Shown here: in pieces, positions 17,407-25,793 of the stretch
How positions within the stretch are numbered: position 1 is the stretch's first letter
Layout of the letters: each line of letters opens with the position of its first letter
Assembly (NCBI GenBank): GCA_900112995.1
Contig: FONU01000003.1
Coordinates: forward strand, 124,001 to 188,000
Reading direction: 5' to 3'
Length of the DNA: 64,000 nt
DNA from: [Lactobacillus] rogosae
Lineage (GTDB): Bacteria > Bacillota > Clostridia > Lachnospirales > Lachnospiraceae
Notes under the pieces: generated by a model
What the model was told of the DNA's origin: nothing
Seen by the model: only the letters and a program-made list of their open reading frames with translations
Databases searched by the model: none
Translations under genes and position numbers: made by a program

Positions 17407-17580
17407 AAAAATGTTGATAAAAATATAAGTATGTAAGGTATATGATTATGAGAATCAACACATAATACATATGTATAAGAGATTGCAATGTAAATTAACA
17501 ATCCTAATTCATAGTGGTGGCAGAATTGATTTCTGATATGCACATCGCAAAATAACCAGATTAAGAAAAGAGGCATATGT

Positions 17581-18039
17581 ATGTTGTTGACTGAAAAAGA
17601 AATGTCGGTATTAAAGGATCTTCAGACACAGGAAAAGAATTGTATTGATAAGTACGAGAAGTATGCAGGACTTGCAAAGGACGATGAGTTAAAACAGCTT
17701 TTTGAAGAGCTTAAGAAAAAGGAGCAGGAACATTATAAGACGATAGGTCAGATTTTAAATGGTGAAGTGCCATCCTGCGATTGTAATGATACAGCAGGAA
17801 AGGACTATCAGCCAAAGGGCGGTTATTCAAAGAGTGAAGAGTCAGAGGATAAAAAGAATGACTGTTTTCTTGCAACAGACAGCATAGGAACAGAAAAGCT
17901 TGTATCAGGTGAATATAATTCCAATGTATTTGCGTGTACTTTAACATCTATAAGAAAAGTGCTTGCAGATATAGAGATAGAAGAACAAAATCACGCTGAA
18001 ATGCTTTATAAGTATAAAATGGCGAATGGTATGCAGTAG
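17581..18039 (+). CDS. CotF-like/ferritin-like protein
   Basis: A 152-residue protein of the ferritin-like/coat-F group. The first half is helical (LTEKEMSVLKDLQTQEKNCIDKYEKYAG, then KKKEQEHYKTIGQILNG), and after a charged, cysteine-containing spacer (about 60-95) a second helical half begins LATDSIGTEKLVSGEYNSNVFA and ends EIEEQNHAEMLYKYKM. Glutamate and histidine pairs in both halves fit a metal-binding helix bundle. Such proteins are common in spore formers and non-spore formers alike. Ribosome site AAAAGAGG; it ends at a terminator at 18107. Confidence 0.75.
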   Translation: MLLTEKEMSVLKDLQTQEKNCIDKYEKYAGLAKDDELKQLFEELKKKEQEHYKTIGQILNGEVPSCDCNDTAGKDYQPKGGYSKSEESEDKKNDCFLATDSIGTEKLVSGEYNSNVFACTLTSIRKVLADIEIEEQNHAEMLYKYKMANGMQ

Positions 18040-18106
18040 ATAGTTTGATAACTACATTAAAAACAAAGAAAATAAGTAAATACTCAGAAAAAAATAATCA
18101 AAATAT

Positions 18107-18148
18107 AAAACGCTATGTTATCATTGTGTGATTTCATAGCGTTTTATT
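18107..18148. terminator. bidirectional terminator between convergent genes
   Basis: AAAACGCTATG 18107-18117 pairs with CATAGCGTTTT 18135-18145. Runs of A before and T after let it serve both the plus gene at 17581 and the minus gene at 18160. Confidence 0.8.
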
Positions 18149-18159
18149 AAATACCACGG

Positions 18160-18285
18160 TTATTTAACGGCTGAATTATTTTTCTCGTCAGCTTCTTTAG
18201 TAGCCTGATGGTCTATTCGGCATCCGAATATAATACCGCCAACAATTAATAAAACAACAATTCCTACAGTTATATTTCCAACCAT
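18160..18285 (-). CDS. small single-span membrane protein (41 residues)
   Basis: On the minus strand an ATG at 18285 is preceded by AAAAGGAG and encodes 41 residues: one membrane segment (about 2-22, rich in Val, Ile and Gly) with a cysteine at its end (FGCRID), then a short charged tail with KEADEKN. The N-terminus resembles the small FeoB-associated membrane proteins, but the cysteine-rich tail of that group is missing. The good ribosome site and correct tail support it as a real gene. Confidence 0.62.
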   Translation of the reverse strand: MVGNITVGIVVLLIVGGIIFGCRIDHQATKEADEKNNSAVK

Positions 18286-18410
18286 ATAATACTCCTTTTC
18301 TGATTTAATTAAGTTAATATTTCAATTCGTTAAATTTAATGTTTAGCAAAATTATATTGTACTGTCAGCTAACTGTATATTTAGCTGACTGCACAGTTAG
18401 TCTGTTCAGA

Positions 18411-18554
18411 TTAGTCAAATAAAGAGATTTTATATTTAACTGCTCTGAATATTTTATAGATTATGGTTACTACAATGCCTAAAGTTATGCCTAAAGTAGA
18501 ACCAACAGCTATAAGACCGCCTATAGCTATGCCTATATATGTTAAAATGTTCAT
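18411..18554 (-). CDS. small single-span membrane protein (47 residues)
   Basis: On the minus strand the ATG at 18554 is preceded by ACGGAGATATT and encodes 47 residues: a long glycine-rich hydrophobic segment (IGIAIGGLIAVGSTLGITLGIVVTIIYKIF in pieces, about 5-37) and a basic tail (RAVKYKISLFD). The opposite-strand open frame at the same place is its shadow. The function is unknown. It lies 125 bases upstream of the similar small gene at 18160 and downstream of the one at 18680. Confidence 0.55.
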   Translation of the reverse strand: MNILTYIGIAIGGLIAVGSTLGITLGIVVTIIYKIFRAVKYKISLFD

Positions 18555-18679
18555 AATATCTCCGTTTCTTATAAAATGTATTAAATTGTTACAATATACA
18601 TCGAGGCTGGTTTATTACAAATATACACATTTTATACATAATTATTTATTGCATATTATATGAATTCATTTTGAGATAA

Positions 18680-19087
18680 TTATTTTGAACCATCCTTTTT
18701 ATGGATATAATCAACAATAATCGTTGAATAAGATGGATTGATATCCAAAGAATAATTAAATGAATATATATGATAGAAATTGTCAATATTAAAGTTATTA
18801 TGTAAAATAACAGCGGCAATTGAGCGTATTAATAGACGTGTTCCCATTCTTGGCAACACATTTTCTGAAGTAATAGCTGTCTGATTACCAAGCATCTCTG
18901 ATGTACATGGTCTGTAATCATTTATAGAAGATTTTGGCGTAGTAATAAGCTGGAAATCGTGGAAATCAGCTTCTGTTTCATACGATATCTCAGTGAGAGC
19001 AGTCTGCACATTGTAGAAACACAGTCCGCCAAAGAACATTGCTATTATAAATATGCAGCTTAATAAGCGTAAACATCGTTTCTTCAT
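18680..19087 (-). CDS. secreted or membrane-anchored hypothetical protein
   Basis: A 135-residue protein with an N-terminal hydrophobic segment (RLLSCIFIIAMFFGGLCF) after a basic start, so it is probably exported or anchored. The outer part has no motif I recognise; it includes LTEISYETEADFHDFQLITTPKSS in its first third and ends with YIHKKDGSK. Ribosome site AGAAAGGATT lies upstream of the ATG at 19087. It is the first of three minus-strand genes for small membrane-associated proteins and may head their transcription unit. Confidence 0.65.
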   Translation of the reverse strand: MKKRCLRLLSCIFIIAMFFGGLCFYNVQTALTEISYETEADFHDFQLITTPKSSINDYRPCTSEMLGNQTAITSENVLPRMGTRLLIRSIAAVILHNNFNIDNFYHIYSFNYSLDINPSYSTIIVDYIHKKDGSK

Positions 19088-19250
19088 AACAATACCGCCA
19101 ATCCTTTCTATAGTCTGTTAATATGAAGATAATAGCATATTAAGAAAATTTTGTTAATAGTCAATTAGCAGGATAATAGATTAATTGCTGTTAGTTTATA
19201 TCAAAAAATATGTCATACAATACGGTATATAAAATATAGTAAAAAAATGC

Positions 19251-19279
19251 TGGACAAATGGCATACAATAATGTAATAT
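19251..19279 (+). promoter_or_regulatory. probable promoter of tRNA-Leu
   Basis: TGGACA at 19251-19256 and TAATAT at 19274-19279 with a 17-base spacer, 32 bases before the tRNA. Confidence 0.5.
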
Positions 19280-19311
19280 TAATCAAGTCGGGTGACCGAT
19301 ATAACAAATAA

Positions 19312-19396
19312 GCAGTCGTGGCGGAATTGGCATACGCGCTAGACTAAGGATCTAGTCCATATTGCTTGGGTGCGGGTTCAAGTCCCGCCGACTGCA
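19312..19396 (+). tRNA. tRNA-Leu (anticodon AAG)
   Basis: An 85-nt class II tRNA. Acceptor stem GCAGTCG 19312-19318 / CGACTGC 19389-19395 with discriminator A. The anticodon stem CTAGA/TCTAG encloses the loop CTAAGGA, giving anticodon AAG for CUU. A long variable arm and the T-arm GCGGGTTCAAGTCCCGC are present. The CCA end is not encoded. Confidence 0.96.
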
Positions 19397-19405
19397 CTTG
19401 ATTAA

Positions 19406-19430
19406 GGAACTCAGCGAGAGTTCCTTTTTT
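19406..19430 (+). terminator. terminator of tRNA-Leu
   Basis: GGAACTC 19406-19412 pairs with GAGTTCC 19418-19424, followed by TTTTTT. Confidence 0.9.
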
Positions 19431-19842
19431 GTTGCATAATAGTATATGTTCCATATTGGATAAAGCTATGAATAAAACATTTAAAGTAGTATTCTTTTAG
19501 TATATTAATTATAAAAACACTTGCATATTATAAATTTATATGATATTCTTTATATAAAGTATACTTAATGAATTAATTCTATACACCAATACAATATATG
19601 TCCCAGTTAATCCCAATATTTAATAATAATAATCCCGAAATATTAATTATATAATAAATATTATAACAATGTGAAAATTGAGAAGAAACACCGTTATCCT
19701 AATAATATAAGAAATAACATAGTTATAATGTAAGAATAATAAAAAATAGCGTAACAGCCATAATTAATTACAGTAATGATATTTGCTGTTACAATAAATG
19801 TTTAACTATAGTTTAGTGAATGATGCGGAAAGGAAATAGAAT
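19431..19842 (+). other. AT-rich leader before the secreted repeat protein
   Basis: About 410 bases with no gene. The clearest feature is an inverted repeat GTAACAGC 19751-19758 / GCTGTTAC 19785-19792, which lacks a T-run and so is an operator or leader hairpin rather than a terminator. No definite promoter was picked. Confidence 0.4.
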
Positions 19843-21333
19843 TTGCAAAAAAGAACGAAAAGATATAATTATAGGATTTTTTTACTTAATACATATATGA
19901 ATAATAATAAATTACGTTTAATAATATTAAAATGTAAGCCGTTAAAGACTGCATTTATAAGAATTACAGCAATAATGCTGTTTATTATATGCGGCGTAAC
20001 AGAGTGTATGGCGGACGTTAATACATCAGCATTTTTACATAAAAAAGATGTTATTGATTTGAATAATAATAGTATTGAATTTACATACTGGGACGGCTGC
20101 GATCACAAGATTAAGACAAAGAATTATACAATATCATCAGACTGGCGCAATGCTATGCTTATATGGAGTGAGGATTTAACAGGGACAATAGGCACTAATA
20201 CGACAATATATGGACCATATACATGGCTTCCGGCGGGAGATTACAGAGTAAGCTTTAAGCTTACTGCATATGGGTGGAATACTTTGAAATATTGGGATAT
20301 AGGAGTTAATTTTGGACAGCAGAATACGGGATACCACAACAAGTATGACAGGTCAAATTGTCAGATTAATGCTGACACAACAGTGAGCGACATAGTGTGT
20401 GGAGGTAATGATACAGGAGGTAATTTAGATTATACTATTCATACTAATGGTGACAGTGCAGATTATGAGTTAAGGACATATTTTAACAGGGATGTTGATT
20501 TTGGGATTGGTGCACCTGAACACGAACTTGGTAAGATAGGACAATTTATAAGAGAGATTACGATATGTTCTCTGGATAGTAATACCATATATTATGATGC
20601 AGATGGTGGATTGCTTGATAAGGAGGAAGCAGGGACACTTACTGATACGAACTGGGGAGCTGACAGAGGAGATGTATCAATTCCGGCTAAGGAAGGATAT
20701 ATATTTGAGGGGTGGTATGGTTATAGTAAAGCATCTAATACAACTTCTAACAGGGACGAGCTTACATTTGATACAGACAGTGAATATGTTATGCTGTGGG
20801 ATAGCAAGGGCAAGGCTTGCAGTAATGTATTAAAAGAAGCCAGCTACAGTGATTATACGGTATATGCCAGGTGGAAGCCGAAGGATAAAGTTATAAAATA
20901 TATATCTAATACATCGTCAGTGGTAAGCAATATGCCACAGGATATTAATACGGTGTACGGTTCGGAGGTTTCATTATCGGGGCAGAGTCCGTCAAGAAAG
21001 CTGTTTAAGTTTGATGGGTGGAATACTGAGGCTGATGGGAGTGGTGATATGTATTATCCGCTGGAAGCTGTAACTGAACTTACAAAGCTTTCAGAGGACA
21101 CAGTTAATCTATATGCACAGTGGCAGCAGCAAAGATTTATGTATATTAAAGCTTCATCAACGACCTATTGTGATACTCTTATTAAGAGGACACCTGATGA
21201 TGAACTCTGGTATACAGGCATAGGCAGTAATACAATCCGCAGTCTGCCAGATAGTATGAATAGCTGGCAGGTGCAGAAATGGTACATTGATAAGAATGGC
21301 AGTATATATAAGGATAATTATATAAATGTATAA
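19843..21333 (+). CDS. secreted protein with Listeria-Bacteroides (InlB B-type) repeats
   Basis: A 496-residue protein starting at TTG 19843 with ribosome site AAAGGAAA. A long basic N-region is followed by a hydrophobic signal (ITAIMLFIICGVTECMA, about 41-58). The middle region (about 60-240) looks like a beta-sandwich. At least two B-type repeats follow: one around EGYIFEGWYGY to YTVYARW and one around SRKLFKFDGWNTEADGSG to VNLYAQW. The C-terminus has no LPxTG or anchor, so it is probably released or held by the repeats. It ends exactly next to the convergent ABC gene. The long N-region before the signal could mean that a later start is used. Confidence 0.8.
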   Translation: MQKRTKRYNYRIFLLNTYMNNNKLRLIILKCKPLKTAFIRITAIMLFIICGVTECMADVNTSAFLHKKDVIDLNNNSIEFTYWDGCDHKIKTKNYTISSDWRNAMLIWSEDLTGTIGTNTTIYGPYTWLPAGDYRVSFKLTAYGWNTLKYWDIGVNFGQQNTGYHNKYDRSNCQINADTTVSDIVCGGNDTGGNLDYTIHTNGDSADYELRTYFNRDVDFGIGAPEHELGKIGQFIREITICSLDSNTIYYDADGGLLDKEEAGTLTDTNWGADRGDVSIPAKEGYIFEGWYGYSKASNTTSNRDELTFDTDSEYVMLWDSKGKACSNVLKEASYSDYTVYARWKPKDKVIKYISNTSSVVSNMPQDINTVYGSEVSLSGQSPSRKLFKFDGWNTEADGSGDMYYPLEAVTELTKLSEDTVNLYAQWQQQRFMYIKASSTTYCDTLIKRTPDDELWYTGIGSNTIRSLPDSMNSWQVQKWYIDKNGSIYKDNYINV

Positions 21334-22092
21334 TTACATAAAAATATAATAGTCACCCTCATCATCAGAGAATTTTTTATAGGTTGTGTGGAATACATCT
21401 TCAATAATATGTGTTTTAAGGCAGTTGGCGGGTGTGTCACTTATTGCAATCTTACGGTCGTTCATTATAACAAGATTATCAGATATTCTTATTGCATCAG
21501 ATAAATCGTGTAGTACAAGAATGATTGTTTTGCCTGATTTTTTAAGTTTATTGACCATAGAGAAGAAAGTCCTCTTGCCCTCAAGGTCAAGATAAGTGAC
21601 AGGTTCGTCCATAATTATAATCCGGCTGTCCTGTGCGAGTATCATAGAGAAGAATACACGCTGCCTTATTCCGCCAGAAAGTGTGTCGGTATTATCTTCA
21701 GAATAAGGCATTACATTAGTGAATTCCATTGAATTATTGACTATTTCATTATCTTTATCTGTTTTACGTCTTGTAAAGCCAAGATAAGGAAATCTGCCGT
21801 GTTCTACTAATGTTCTTACAGGAAGTACAGGGATAACGGTTCTTATTTGCGGAAGAAATGCTATTCTTTTGGCTCTTTCTTTTAATGGCAGTGACAGGAT
21901 ATTTTCATTATCTACTGTAATAGTGCCTGCTGTAACTTTAGAACAGCCATTAAGGCACTGAAGAAGGGTTGTTTTGCCGCATCCATTAGGACCGATTATC
22001 GTTGTTATCTGTCCTTTTGGAAATGTTATATTAATATCATTTAATATATTGGTTCTGGATACGGCTACATTAACGTGTTCATATTTAAGCAT
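21334..22092 (-). CDS. ABC transporter ATPase, iron-siderophore/cobalamin type
   Basis: A 252-residue FecE/BtuD-type ATPase. Walker A is GPNGCGKTT near residue 34, the signature is LSGGIRQR, Walker B is IIIMDEPVTYLD, and the switch histidine is in LVLHDLSD. It powers the permease encoded directly upstream (8-base overlap at 22085-22092). Iron chelates, heme or cobalamin are the likely cargo class; the exact one cannot be read. No binding-protein gene is next to the pair. Confidence 0.92.
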   Translation of the reverse strand: MLKYEHVNVAVSRTNILNDINITFPKGQITTIIGPNGCGKTTLLQCLNGCSKVTAGTITVDNENILSLPLKERAKRIAFLPQIRTVIPVLPVRTLVEHGRFPYLGFTRRKTDKDNEIVNNSMEFTNVMPYSEDNTDTLSGGIRQRVFFSMILAQDSRIIIMDEPVTYLDLEGKRTFFSMVNKLKKSGKTIILVLHDLSDAIRISDNLVIMNDRKIAISDTPANCLKTHIIEDVFHTTYKKFSDDEGDYYIFM

Positions 22093-23113
22093 TTATTCGT
22101 CTGCCTCCTTTTTTCTTTAATAAAAGGTACATAAAGAATGGACCTCCGATAAAAGCCATAATTATTCCAGCAGGAAGTTCATATGGAGCAGCTATAAGAC
22201 GACCAATGATATCACATATAAGTACAAATGAAGCACCAAGCAAAGCACTTGTTGGCAGGAGGTATCTTGCATCACTTCCGAATAAAGTCCTGCATATATG
22301 AGGAACAATAAGACCTATGAAGCTTAATAGGCCAGCAAAGCTTACAACAAGACCTGCCATTATGCTTGATAATACAAGAAGAAAGAATCTTGTAAGTGGA
22401 ACATTCAATCCTAAAGAGCGGGCATAGTCATCACCTAATGAAAGTATATTAAGCGGCTTGGCCAGAATGAAGGATACAAGTACAGCAGCTATAATTCCAA
22501 TTGCTGGCAGTGCTATTTTGTTAAATGTAAGTCCGGATAAAGTACCCATAAGAAAAGAAGTGATATTAAGGGTTATATCTGTATTTATTAATTTGATAGT
22601 GTTAATACCTGCATTAAGAAAGGAAGATACAGTTATTCCAGCAAGTATAATGGTTGTTCGTGAGCTGTCAGCCATATATGCAAGTGCATATATGGCAAGT
22701 GTTGTTAAAAGTGCACCTACAAATGAAGCTATAGATGTGGCATATACTGAATGAGGGAATAACATCATAGCAAGCATTACAAAGAAGCCTGCACCGGAAT
22801 TGACACCTATTGTATTAGGACTTGCAAGTGCATTATTCATAACGCCCTGAAGGATAACACCAGCAACAGAAAGTCCCATACCGGCAATAATGGCACCAAG
22901 CATACGAGGAAGACGTATGTTCATTATTAATATGTAAGTCACAGAAGTCTTGTCGGGGGTAAAGAAGCATTTTAGTATATCTGCTGGATTGATATATACG
23001 CTTCCTAGCATAACGCTTAGAAAAGAAGCTGTTATTAAAAGTCCAAAGAGCAATATATATATGTATATATGTCTTGAACGGCTGTTTGATTTTGAGTTGG
23101 TTTTATTGGTCAT
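22085..23113 (-). CDS. FecCD-family ABC permease
   Basis: A roughly 342-residue permease with about ten membrane helices. Typical FecCD stretches include RLPRMLGAIIAGMGLSVAGV, the NNALASPNTIGVNSGAG segment, and the coupling region GLIVPHICRTLFGSDARYLLP. The open frame begins at 23158, but the ATG at 23113, with AAGGAAAA upstream, gives a normal basic N-terminus. It imports a metal chelate or corrinoid with the ATPase at 21334. It is divergent from metY at 23297 and shares its upstream region. Confidence 0.92.
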   Translation of the reverse strand: MTNKTNSKSNSRSRHIYIYILLFGLLITASFLSVMLGSVYINPADILKCFFTPDKTSVTYILIMNIRLPRMLGAIIAGMGLSVAGVILQGVMNNALASPNTIGVNSGAGFFVMLAMMLFPHSVYATSIASFVGALLTTLAIYALAYMADSSRTTIILAGITVSSFLNAGINTIKLINTDITLNITSFLMGTLSGLTFNKIALPAIGIIAAVLVSFILAKPLNILSLGDDYARSLGLNVPLTRFFLLVLSSIMAGLVVSFAGLLSFIGLIVPHICRTLFGSDARYLLPTSALLGASFVLICDIIGRLIAAPYELPAGIIMAFIGGPFFMYLLLKKKGGRRINA

Positions 23114-23171
23114 AGTTGTTATTTTCCTTATAATAAATATATGTGAATAGAGTATCATAAACCGCTAATTT

Positions 23172-23254
23172 ATTCAATTCATATTTACATACCGAATTTA
23201 TATGAAATAACTATTGACAAATATTAACATAAGGGTTAAAATTCAATTCATATT
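23172..23254. promoter_or_regulatory. 14-bp direct repeat around the metY promoter
   Basis: ATTCAATTCATATT occurs perfectly at 23172-23185 and 23241-23254, with an inverted ATATGAA at 23200-23206. One copy lies upstream and one just downstream of the metY promoter boxes, so this is a candidate operator for the divergent metY and fecCD genes. Confidence 0.5.
23214..23242 (+). promoter_or_regulatory. promoter of the sulfite-to-homocysteine gene cluster
   Basis: TTGACA at 23214-23219 and TAAAAT at 23237-23242 with a 17-base spacer, 54 bases ahead of the metY start. Confidence 0.65.
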
Positions 23255-23296
23255 AAACAAGTAGGTTTGTAGTTTATACGAAATGGAGATAATGAT

Positions 23297-24529
23297 ATGA
23301 GATTTAATACAGCTTTACTTCATGGCGATTTCAGAGGAGATAAGAATACTGGTGCGACACAGACACCTATATATCAGTCAAGTGCATTTGAGCATGCGAG
23401 TGCTGAGACACTCGAGAAGATATTTAATAATATGGCACCTGGATTTTCATACAGTAGAATTAGCAATCCAACAATAGAAGCATTTGAGAAAAGAATGACA
23501 GTTCTTGAGGGCGGTGTTGCGAGTGTTGCCTGTTCATCAGGTATGGCAGCAATAACGAATGCCTTTACTAATATATTACAAAGTGGTGACGAGATTGTAT
23601 GCAGTGCAAGCTTATATGGCGGAAGCATTGATTTATTCAGGGATTTAGAAAGCTTTGGAATTAAGACACATTATGTTAATAATAATGATGTGGAACAGTT
23701 CAGGGCAGCTACGAATGAGAATACTAGGCTTTATTTTGCAGAGACAATTGGTAACCCAAGACTTGATGTAACAGATATCAGATTAATAGCTGATGAAGCT
23801 CATAGGGCAGGCGTTCCATTTATCGTTGATAACACAGTTGCTACAGCATATCTTATTAAGCCAATAGAGTATGGTGCGGATATAGTTGTTAATTCAACAT
23901 CGAAGTATGTTAATGGCAATAGTAATTCAATCAGTGGTGTCATAACTGATTCTGGTAATTTTAAATGGGATATTATAAAATATCCTGGTATGAAAGATTT
24001 TAAGAAATATGGTCCATATGCGTATACAGCCAAGTTAAGAAATGGAATATATCGTAATACAGGGGCTTGCTTATCACCACAGAATGCATTTTATAACATT
24101 CTTGGAATGGAGACACTTGGAATAAGAATGGAACGTGTCTGTAGTAATGCAATGACATTAGCCAAGTATCTTAATGATAATTATGGTAATCTTAGTGTTA
24201 ATTATCCTGGACTTGAGAATAGCGAATTCTATAATATTGCTAAGAAAGAACTTAACAATGGGTTTGGTGGCATAATAACAATCCGTACAGGAAGCAAGGA
24301 GAAAGCATTTAAGTTTATTAATGCATTACAGATTCCTCTTAACGTATCTAATATAGGTGATACTAAGACATTGGTTATACATCCAAGCTCAACAATCAGT
24401 GCTCATAGTACAGAGGGAGAGAAGAAGATTGCTGGTGTATATGATGATCTGGTGAGAATAAGCGTAGGAATAGAAGATGTGCAGGACCTTATAGAAGATT
24501 TCACACAGGCGTTAAAAGCAGCTAATTAA
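23297..24529 (+). CDS. metY: O-acetylhomoserine sulfhydrylase family enzyme (copy 1)
   Basis: A 410-residue PLP enzyme of the Cys/Met metabolism family. It starts RFNTALLHGDFRGDKNTGATQTPIYQSSAFE and has SRISNPT, the substrate loop CSSGMAAI, AETIGNPRLDV, VDNTVATAYL, and the PLP lysine in STSKYVNG near residue 203. The usual form around the lysine is SATKxxGGH; here it is STSKYVNGNSNS, so the active-site loop differs from copy 2 at 44074. The family joins a sulfur donor to O-acetylhomoserine to form homocysteine. Its place at the head of the ThiS/E1/JAMM cluster suggests that it uses a protein thiocarboxylate, as MetY of Wolinella does. Ribosome site ATGGAGAT. Confidence 0.88.
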   Translation: MRFNTALLHGDFRGDKNTGATQTPIYQSSAFEHASAETLEKIFNNMAPGFSYSRISNPTIEAFEKRMTVLEGGVASVACSSGMAAITNAFTNILQSGDEIVCSASLYGGSIDLFRDLESFGIKTHYVNNNDVEQFRAATNENTRLYFAETIGNPRLDVTDIRLIADEAHRAGVPFIVDNTVATAYLIKPIEYGADIVVNSTSKYVNGNSNSISGVITDSGNFKWDIIKYPGMKDFKKYGPYAYTAKLRNGIYRNTGACLSPQNAFYNILGMETLGIRMERVCSNAMTLAKYLNDNYGNLSVNYPGLENSEFYNIAKKELNNGFGGIITIRTGSKEKAFKFINALQIPLNVSNIGDTKTLVIHPSSTISAHSTEGEKKIAGVYDDLVRISVGIEDVQDLIEDFTQALKAAN

Positions 24530-24573
24530 ATATCAAAAAACGACTAAGAAAAGAATAGAAATGAGGTAGAATT

Positions 24574-25440
24574 ATGGCTAAGATTGATTATGCAGCACTT
24601 AAAAAGGGCGGATTTATGAGACAGAAGCAGAAAGGATATTTTTCATTAAGAATACAGGTAGTTGGTGGTAATCTTACATCTGAGAATATCAGAGCTGTAG
24701 CTGACGTAGCTGATAAATATGGAAAAGGTTATGTACATATGACATCAAGACAGGGTGTTGAAATTCCATTTATTAATTTTGAAAATATTGAAGAAGTTAG
24801 AGCAGCTTTAGCAGATGGTGGTGTTAAGCCGGGTGTATGTGGACCAAGAGTTCGTACAGTTACTGCTTGTCAGGGTAATGAAGTCTGTCCAAGCGGCTGT
24901 ATTAATACATATGAACTTGCTAAGAAGCTTGATGAACATTACTTCGGAAGAGAACTTCCACATAAGTTCAAGTTTGGCGTAACAGGTTGTCAGAATAACT
25001 GTCTTAAGGCAGAGGAGAATGATATCGGTGTTAAAGGTGGTATGGACGTAACCTGGGTAGAAGATAAATGTATCAATTGTGGCGTGTGTGAGAAAGCTTG
25101 TAGAATGGGTGCTATAAGCTGTGCTAATAATACAGTTACTATTGATAGAACTAAGTGTAATAACTGTGGACGTTGTGTAAAGGCTTGTCCTACAGAAGCT
25201 TGGGAAGGCCAGAGTGGTTATATTGTATCATTTGGTGGATTATTTGGTAACCAGATATACAAAGGCGAACAGCTTCTTCCACTTATTAAAGATGAAGAGA
25301 CACTTTTCAGAGTAACAGATGCAGCAATCGGCTTCTTTGAAAAGAATGCTAACCCAGGAGAGAGATTCAGACTTACATTACAAAGAGTAGGTGAGGATGA
25401 ATTTAGAAAAGCTATTAAAGCTGCTTACGAGGGTAAATAA
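24574..25440 (+). CDS. siroheme Fe-S sulfite reductase with ferredoxin domain
   Basis: A 288-residue one-subunit reductase. The N-terminal half is the nitrite/sulfite reductase ferredoxin-like domain (YFSLRIQVVGG...GYVHMTSRQGVEIPF). The siroheme-4Fe-4S ligands are CQGNEVC and CQNNC, the C-x5-C and C-x3-C pair of the family, and two further 4Fe-4S motifs follow (CINCGVCEKAC and CNNCGRCVKAC, near residues 168-205). It reduces sulfite to sulfide for assimilation. It is much shorter than CysI and resembles the small archaeal and anaerobic sulfite reductases, including AsrC. Gene order between metY and the sulfur-carrier genes supports this over a nitrite reductase. Confidence 0.88.
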   Translation: MAKIDYAALKKGGFMRQKQKGYFSLRIQVVGGNLTSENIRAVADVADKYGKGYVHMTSRQGVEIPFINFENIEEVRAALADGGVKPGVCGPRVRTVTACQGNEVCPSGCINTYELAKKLDEHYFGRELPHKFKFGVTGCQNNCLKAEENDIGVKGGMDVTWVEDKCINCGVCEKACRMGAISCANNTVTIDRTKCNNCGRCVKACPTEAWEGQSGYIVSFGGLFGNQIYKGEQLLPLIKDEETLFRVTDAAIGFFEKNANPGERFRLTLQRVGEDEFRKAIKAAYEGK

Positions 25441-25530
25441 TAAAATTTATAGTCAAAAGATTATAAATTCGTATATGCTTACACGATAAGGCTTTTGAAC
25501 TTATACGGTTTAAGAAAAAGGAGGACTAAT

Positions 25531-25782
25531 ATGGAGATTGAAGGAATTAAGATTGACGATACAGTAGATATTACAGATAAGGTTTGCCCACTTACATTTG
25601 TAAAGGCAAAGGTTGCTATCGATGAATTAGATGATGGTGAAGTTATTGCAATCCGTATGAATGACGGAGAGCCGGTAGCTAATGTTCCAAGAAGTATTAA
25701 AGATGAGGGACATCAAATCCTTAAACTTGTTAATAATAATGATGAGACATATACACTCATTGTTAAAAAAGTTGAAGAATAA
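25531..25782 (+). CDS. TusA-family sulfur carrier protein
   Basis: An 83-residue TusA/SirA-fold protein. The active cysteine lies in VCPLTFVKAK near residue 20, and the C-terminal strand (DETYTLIVKKVEE) is typical. The family motif is CPxP, and here the second proline is threonine. Such proteins carry sulfur as a persulfide. In this cluster it could feed sulfide or persulfide between the sulfite reductase and the thiocarboxylate system. Very strong site AAAAAGGAGGA. The upstream in-frame ATG at 25495 lacks a site. Confidence 0.85.
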   Translation: MEIEGIKIDDTVDITDKVCPLTFVKAKVAIDELDDGEVIAIRMNDGEPVANVPRSIKDEGHQILKLVNNNDETYTLIVKKVEE

Positions 25783-25793
25783 GGAGAAGATTT

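Noticed and set aside
18463-18663. 66-codon plus-strand open frame
   Set aside because: The minus strand here encodes a small membrane protein with a ribosome site; the plus reading has a repetitive, unlikely sequence and no site.
21334-23113. Complete siderophore uptake operon
   Set aside because: No binding-protein gene is adjacent on either side.
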